Below are positions 58,033 to 64,000 of a stretch of DNA of 64,000 nt, piece after piece. Source of the stretch: Coleophoma eucalyptorum (taxonomy: Eukaryota > Ascomycota > Leotiomycetes > Helotiales > Dermateaceae). The DNA lies in the NCBI GenBank assembly GCA_026120035.1, contig JALRME010000010.1, forward strand, positions 1-64,000, written 5' to 3'. The translations under genes and the position numbers were made by a program. The notes under the pieces were generated by a model. It had not been told where the DNA came from, searched no databases, and saw only the letters and a list, made by a program, of their open reading frames with translations. Within the stretch, counting starts at the first letter, position 1. Every line of letters begins with the position of its first letter.

Positions 58033-60298
58033 TTAGCAACGCTCAAATACCCTGTACAGGCCCTTCAAATCGGCTACTTCCACAATCCCACCTTTCATCA
58101 AGGCCTTTGTGGCAACAAGTCTAGCTCTAAAAGTAGGAAACAAGACATCTTCCACAGCACGATTGACCTGTGCCCTTCTCACCTTTATATTCTGATCCAA
58201 TTCCTCCTCGCTATCTTCAGGGCCTGGGGAAGGTGGTAACTGCTCGGGCACGTAGAATGAAGCAAGTTCACGCAGAAACATGTCGAAACACTCTTTTTCG
58301 CTTGTCCAGTTCACATGCGGGCCCAGACGCAGTAGGAATTGAGGCAGCTTGGCTAGACTTGGTGTATAGCCCTTCAGAAGCAGCGGAATGCTGATGAGAT
58401 CTCCATCGTCAGAGATCTCGAGCGTAAAGTATTCCAGCAGCATATCTTTCCGCTCTACCAACTGCTGATATATTAGTTCTACGACTTCTTCAATCACGAA
58501 GTCTCCTCCGCCAGCTTCACTCGCTGCTTTCTCGTGCTCAGCAGCAATCGTGAGTAGCTCGCGAAGACTCAGGGGCGGATCAAAGCGTATTGCGCCAAAG
58601 TTACCAAAGTCGGTCAGGCCTACTTGGTAGAAGTATTCGTTGCAGACCATGCCGTAATCGACGACGTAGAGTTTCACACCACCTTGGATAGCAGCGAGTC
58701 GTCGGCGCTCATCGATGATACCCACGAACGTGTGCCCCGCAAATATCTCAGTCAGGCCGTTGTGCATCTCGTCTCGTACTTCGGCGCGAAGTTGCTTCAC
58801 TGTCATAAGTCGGCATGTGACGACTTCACGTTCAGTTGTCTCATAGTCCTTTTCTGAGGTGACCAAGCCCTGCTCATTCATATCTCCAGCTGATTTGGTG
58901 GTGCTCAGTTGAAGCATGGATGTTATTTTGCGAGCTTTGGAATCAGTTCGGACGAGATTGTTCTCGTATGGTTTGGAGATTGCGGCTGGTCTGGAATCGG
59001 TCACTGGCTTGGGCTCAGAGGTAGAATCTATAGTCGGGACTAGTGCTCCCGGAAGCAGAGTTTGTGTCATGAAAGTTCGACTTGTGTCGACACTGGCCAG
59101 CTTGGTCCGGATATCGTTGCAAATCATTTCAGTGATCTCGTCTTCTCTTAAGAAATTCACTTCCCTCTTCGTGGGGTGAACATTGACATCGACACACTCG
59201 GGATCGATCTCAAGGCTTAAGTATGTGAAGGCATGGCCACCTTTAGGTAAGAAGGTTGAATAAGTCTGGTCGATAGCTTTTCTGATGTTTGAAGAATCGA
59301 CCGAGCGGTGGTTTATAAACAGAAGCAAGGTTGTCTTCTTGACGTGGTAATTTGCGTTGGTCGTCCATCCTTGAGCCTTGAAATGAAATGCCTTGTCTGA
59401 GGATTGGAACTTTATCAACTCATTTGCAACAGCACTACCATGGATCTGGCGAATCCGATCGATTGTCGTAGCATTTGACTGGGTTGATATAGTGGTGCTG
59501 GACTCTCCATGTTTCTTGCAGCTGAAAGCTACTCCTTCACAATGTACAGCATACCGGCCCACAACATCCAGAATCTTATTGTACTCCTCGGAAGCTGATC
59601 TGAAAGCACGTCGACGAGTTGGAACATTGTAGAAGAGGTCTTCAACGGTGATTTGGGTTCCTGGGCGACCAGCTGTTGGCTTAGGATCTGCACTTTGTCC
59701 TGGTTTTGCTGGAACCAACTTGCCACTGTCATAATGTGCTTTGTAGGCGACACTCGAGTCTTTGGTTTTAGTAGTAACTGTAAGATGTGCTATATGGCTT
59801 ATACTAGCTAGAGCCTCACCCCGAAATCCATAGGTGCCAATTGACGTCAGGTCCTCGAAGGATTTGAGTTTTGAGGTTGTGAAACGTTCACACAGTATGG
59901 GCATATCCTCTTTCTGGCACTAAATTAGCAAAACATTTACTGGAATCCAAGATTACATTGTTTACATTGATTCCATGACCATTGTCCGTGATTTGGAGGA
60001 GTTTCAGACCACCCTCTTTGACCAAGATCTCAAGCGAAGTAGAGCCTGCATCAACAGCATTCTCTATCAACTCCTTCAAGGCATGGACAGGTGCAACAAT
60101 AATCTCTCCAGCGGCAATCTTGTTGACTACATCCGGATCAAGTGCCTTGAAGTATCAAGGAGTTAGCACTTGTTGGTGGCGGCGGGGCAAAAAGGAGAAG
60201 CGAACCTTGATGCGTCGCGGTGCTGTGACCTCTGTACTCAAATCACTGGCCTTTCGTTTCGTCCCTCTTGCGCTATCTACGTCCATAGGCTCGTCCAT
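58033..60298 (-). CDS. MLH1: DNA mismatch repair protein MLH1
   Basis: Model: exons 60298-60206, 60145-59966 and 59913-58033, 717 aa. The GHKL ATPase motifs are all present: [22 protein letters not shown], then [17 protein letters not shown] and the [10 protein letters not shown] and FINHRSVD blocks. The protein ends FERC, the conserved MLH1 C-terminus that takes part in the paired MutL endonuclease site. Exon 1 codes a fungal-specific N-terminus with a KRK basic patch. It works in the nucleus with a PMS1 partner after MutS recognition. Introns are 60 and 52 nt. The ATG at 60298 was chosen; the frame is open upstream but without ATG. Confidence 0.97.
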
Positions 60299-60507
60299 GT
60301 TCAATGAAAGCTGTGGACATTGCTGCCACACGACCACAAAACAGTCAAAAGGTTTGGAGAGAGTCGCGTCGAAATCTTGATTCGTTCGCGATATCAGGTG
60401 ACTCGGCACGTGTAAGCGCTCCTTTGCCGATAGGCGATAAGAGAGGTTCGTCTCTCACCATGACCTCACTTCACTTCACATGATTATACCATATTCACGC
60501 AAACATA
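60299..60507. promoter_or_regulatory. compact divergent promoter, MLH1 and radical SAM gene
   Basis: Only 209 bp separate the two start codons, so both promoters overlap. No TATA box or known operator was recognised. Confidence 0.4.
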
Positions 60508-61866
60508 ATGATGGGTCTACGATGCTTCAACGATTCTCTACGTGGTCCCATATGGCAACGAACAACATCGTTGACATATCGAGCAGGTCAAAAGAGGAGG
60601 CTCCACTTAGCCCCACCTTTTCTGCTGGATGATTATATTCCCAAATATCAAATGCTATCTTCAGTTGAAGCGTCCAAGAAAAGATCGGCTGCCTATGCTC
60701 ATCTGCGGAATTGCAATCTTTGTCCTAGACTTTGCGGTATCAATCGCTATGAGAAAACTGGAATGTGCTTGATTGGAGCTGAGACTGTTAAGGTCAATGT
60801 TATTGCACCGCATTTTGGTGAAGGTGAGTAGGGTGATGATATCCAAAGCGACCATTCCCATTAGCGATACCCGTCATACTGCAAAAAAATTATTTAAGGA
60901 GAAACGTGGTCTAGGTTTCGAGTTGTTGGGATATAATAACCACTTCCCTTGATTGAGTCATTACTCGACGACACTACGTCCTAGGAAGAGACTGCACTAT
61001 TACTTGGTTGAATGAGAAGTATGTGCTGACATCAGATGTTAGAACCATGCATACAAGGCCATAATGGGTCTGGAGCGGTGTTTTTCAGTGGTTGCAACCT
61101 CCGCTGTGTATTTTGCCAGAATCATGATATCGCTCACCAAAGAAACGGCCAGGATTTGACACCCGAGGAGCTCGGAGAGTGGTACCTAAAACTGCAAACT
61201 CTTGGGAGAGTTCATAACATCAATCTTATCACGCCCGAGCATGTCGTGCCGCAAGTTGTCCTCTCAATTCTGCATGCTCGAGACCTCGGCCTGAACATCC
61301 CAATTATATATAACACGTCGGCATTCGATTCACTAGCATCCATCGAATTGATGGATGGGTTGGTTGATATTTATCTGCCAGATTTCAAAGTATGGAAGGA
61401 TAGTACATCGAAACGGCTGCTAAAAGCAGATCATTATACCGCCACGGCTATGGAGAGCATCAAGGCTATGCATGCTCAAGTCGGAGACCTCTGCTTCACA
61501 CCTGATGGTATTGCTAGGAAGGGACTCTTGGTAAGGCATCTCGTTATGCCAGGCAAAGGAGATGAAGGTGAAGAAATCATGCGCTGGATTGCAAGCAATG
61601 TCTCAAGGGACGCATTCATCAATATCATGGAACAATATCACCCAGACGCTCATGTTGGTAAGCCGAATCGAAGGCATACCAATGGTGCAGTGGCACCAGA
61701 GGCTGACACCAAGCCAATGGATCAGCAGAAAGCTGCAGAGGTCAGATACGAGGAAATAAATCGTCATGTTACGACAGACGAGGTTTCCACGGTGCGGAAG
61801 GCTGCAGAATCTGCAGGACTATGGAGGTTTTGTGATCCTCCAAGGCATGATGGCTTTAGCATCTAA
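60508..61866 (+). CDS. radical SAM protein, PflX-like (COG1313)
   Basis: Model: exons 60508-60823 and 61043-61866, 379 aa. The radical SAM cluster is GCNLRCVFCQN, with Cys 123, 127 and 130 (C-x3-C-x2-C). A second cysteine set sits upstream in NCNLCPRLCG and TGMC (Cys 69, 72, 76 and 87), matching the N-terminal pattern of PflX-like proteins. PCIQGHNGSG, YLPDFKVW and RHLVMPG are further family blocks. Members are called pyruvate formate-lyase activating-like, but the true substrate is unknown. The first 35 residues are rich in Arg and Ser/Thr and lack acidic stretches, so mitochondrial import is possible. The single intron is 219 nt, long for this window; its splice restores GEE-PCIQGH exactly. 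Such genes are mainly bacterial, so an old transfer is possible. Confidence 0.9.
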
Positions 61867-64000
61867 TCTTTGAGGACACCCATTCTTGGATTCACCTTGC
61901 TACTAATATAGACTTGGGAGGGTTTAAAAGTGACTATTTGAATGAGAATTGAACCCTAGAATTCCTGCTTTATCACAGAAAATAAATATCAGTCGATAAA
62001 GCAATGGCTTCGTCTTGGATTCACGCATTGAGAAATACCTTCTTTACCTAGTCCCTAGGGATCTATTTGGGTCGGGTACATTCATCATCATAATTATTTT
62101 ACGTGGTATTGTACCTAGAGAGACAGTAAAAGCTGAGAGTCTAAATGGATTGGCGAACATGTCCCTCCTGCGCTGAAAACTCAGGTCGTGCTGCCATATC
62201 ACGGGCCTTTGCGCTTATTTGGAGTAACAATTGGGAAGTGCTTGACAGATTTTGCAAATATTAGATCGCCCTTATCACTTATGCAGATGGGCAACTTACA
62301 TGTGTACTGCATATTCAATTCTCTTTGATCATTCGTAGATTCAGTTCAAAGTAGTCTTTTCTATCAGCTGAATCCGCATCGAATATAGGCACACAACAGG
62401 AGCAACACAGAATAATGGCAGTACGATGCTTCGTCTCAAAGTCAGAAGACTTTTTGTGGATATCTAAAATTGAAGGACCGTTTTAGAACTCCATAGACTT
62501 AAACACTATATCAAACTCGGATTCATATATAAGTGCCACCACATCTGCAATGGCTATTGCAGTTCTACAGCATTTGCCGAATCATATATACACCCCTGTT
62601 CAAAGAAATTGAAGTCTTGCTGCATATGTGGCCAGGATCAAGAAATTCTTATGTCGCTGCTTTACGTCTTATTGACCAACATGCTAAGCCCTATCCCTGA
62701 GCTGCACTTGTAATCTCGAAGTTCAACTAACATTGGTAAAATTTGAAAATAATATTATCTGGGTTTGGAACTCTGGATTGAAGGTCAAGAGACATATGTG
62801 GGATCTTGGTATTCTCAAGTGTGCTAGCTGCCTATTGGGGCAGGATTTTCGATCAACCATTTTAGAAAGCCAATGCAATGAGTGGAAATTTCCGTAATCT
62901 ATGCATGTAATCCAAAACATCTATTATAATGAAGTGGTGCTGACCGCAATCGGGTTTTCCAAAAGTTCTTAAATTATCCACTATCGAATCATTAACCCGA
63001 GGATGGTATCATAATTTTAACCAGTCTTCTAACTGATTCAAGCATAGGCAGACTATAAATCGTACGATAGAAACTTGTTTCTAGATCACGAAATATAAGG
63101 CACAACTTCTCAAACAACTTCGGAAACTGAAAAATATTCACCCTTCCTCAAACCACACTAAATGCACTGACTAGGAGTACTTCGCTCCTTAACGACACAG
63201 ATATCTCCCACGCCCCCCCCCCCCTCTCCACGAAGCAAATCAGTCAGCCAGAAAGATTGCTTTGGAGACTATGGATGTTTCTATCTTCTATATTTCAAAG
63301 TACAACAGTATTCATTCGCTGCCTTTCTTTTCAGACCTCCGTCGGCTAAGGTGAACCACGACGTTGCTCTTTGTTAGGGGAAAAGGGCCATTAAGCGAGC
63401 AAGCGGGTTTGACTCTTATGACTTTCTCTAGGTGTTGATTGTGTCGCCTTCTTTTTGATTAATTACTCAGAAACAGAGAGTTAAAGAGAAGGTATTTAAA
63501 ATGAGTAGAGAAGCTTTGTTGTTTCTAAGAAAGTACGATAAGTCTTGAGTCTTATAGTTTGTTTCCTATGGAAGCAATACCCCCATCTCCTCCTTTGGCC
63601 TCTTACCTACTATTTAGCAAGGACAATACTGATATTGGTATTGGAGCTGAAATCAGTCATTTGAAGAGATTATGAACTTTATTCGGGTTATAGAGAATTT
63701 TCGACACAGCTCAACCAACAGTGAAGTCAAGTCTACGTCTCAATGTTGTTCACAAAACTCCTCAGCAGCATATGCGACATGGTAGATTCCAGGCCCTGAC
63801 ACTATCAAAGCTGAATATGGCAACATATTGCACGTTGGAATGTCACTGTATGTAATTCAACGAAAGACTAGGAACTCCGCAGGGTTTCAAGATGTTGAGT
63901 ATATTAAGCATCAGCTTCTACCAGCAGTATTGATGCACAATCAAGCATTTAGAGGATTTCGGCAGCCACAACGCAAAACACAGGCTTCCCGGAATCGCCG
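61867..64000. other. 2.1-kb region without a recognised gene
   Basis: AT-rich DNA with short random frames only. A C12 run lies at 63213-63224 and a CT-rich segment follows. No RNA gene or mobile element was seen. It may be the flank of a gene beyond the window. Confidence 0.5.

Overview
The window reads as nuclear DNA of a filamentous ascomycete (Pezizomycotina). Genes are split by short introns (mostly 45-75 nt, GT..AG, branch points like CTAAY/CTGAC). The set includes an XlnR-type Zn2Cys6 regulator, a LaeA-like methyltransferase, a HET-domain relic, a dispersed 5S rRNA gene and an intron-bearing tRNA. Gene content and the AT-rich spacers would suit a leotiomycete (Botrytis/Sclerotinia-like); that placement is inference. 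No intact transposon or CRISPR array was seen, and none of the genes looks viral.

Layout. (1) 1-5.7 kb is an accessory, decayed stretch: a 5S rRNA gene cut by the window edge, a HET-domain pseudogene with a nonsense codon and frame breaks, and about 3.6 kb without a convincing gene. (2) 5.7-9.2 kb holds a cytochrome P450 and a LaeA-like methyltransferase, divergent around a 431-bp spacer. (3) 10.4-13.4 kb is xlnR, followed by 3.8 kb of mostly empty upstream DNA. (4) 17.2-25.1 kb is oxidoreductase-rich: an MDR quinone-oxidoreductase-like protein, tRNA-Thr(CGT), a FAD monooxygenase, and a divergent pair of FAD oxidoreductase (DAO type) and type II haloacid dehalogenase. (5) 26.3-34.0 kb has a PAP phosphatase (Met22/Hal2), a CorA-like Mg2+ transporter and a membrane-anchored ATP-grasp-like protein of unknown role. 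(6) 34.3-61.9 kb is a conserved core: TAO3/PAG1 (2528 aa), NADPH-cytochrome P450 reductase, a two-RRM RNA-binding protein, RIO2, RPN1, MLH1 and a PflX-like radical SAM protein. (7) 61.9-64 kb shows no gene.

Genes that may work together: the P450 reductase (43.8-46.1 kb) is the general electron donor for microsomal P450s such as the one at 5.7-7.5 kb. The P450/methyltransferase pair looks like tailoring or secondary-metabolism genes, but no backbone synthase lies in the window. The DAO/haloacid-dehalogenase pair, with the FAD monooxygenase just beyond, may be a small catabolic module. The rest are independent housekeeping genes.

Gene models were built by hand: reading frames were joined at splice sites so that family motifs stay continuous. 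Exon coordinates are given per gene and all sums are multiples of three. No database search or transcript data was available.
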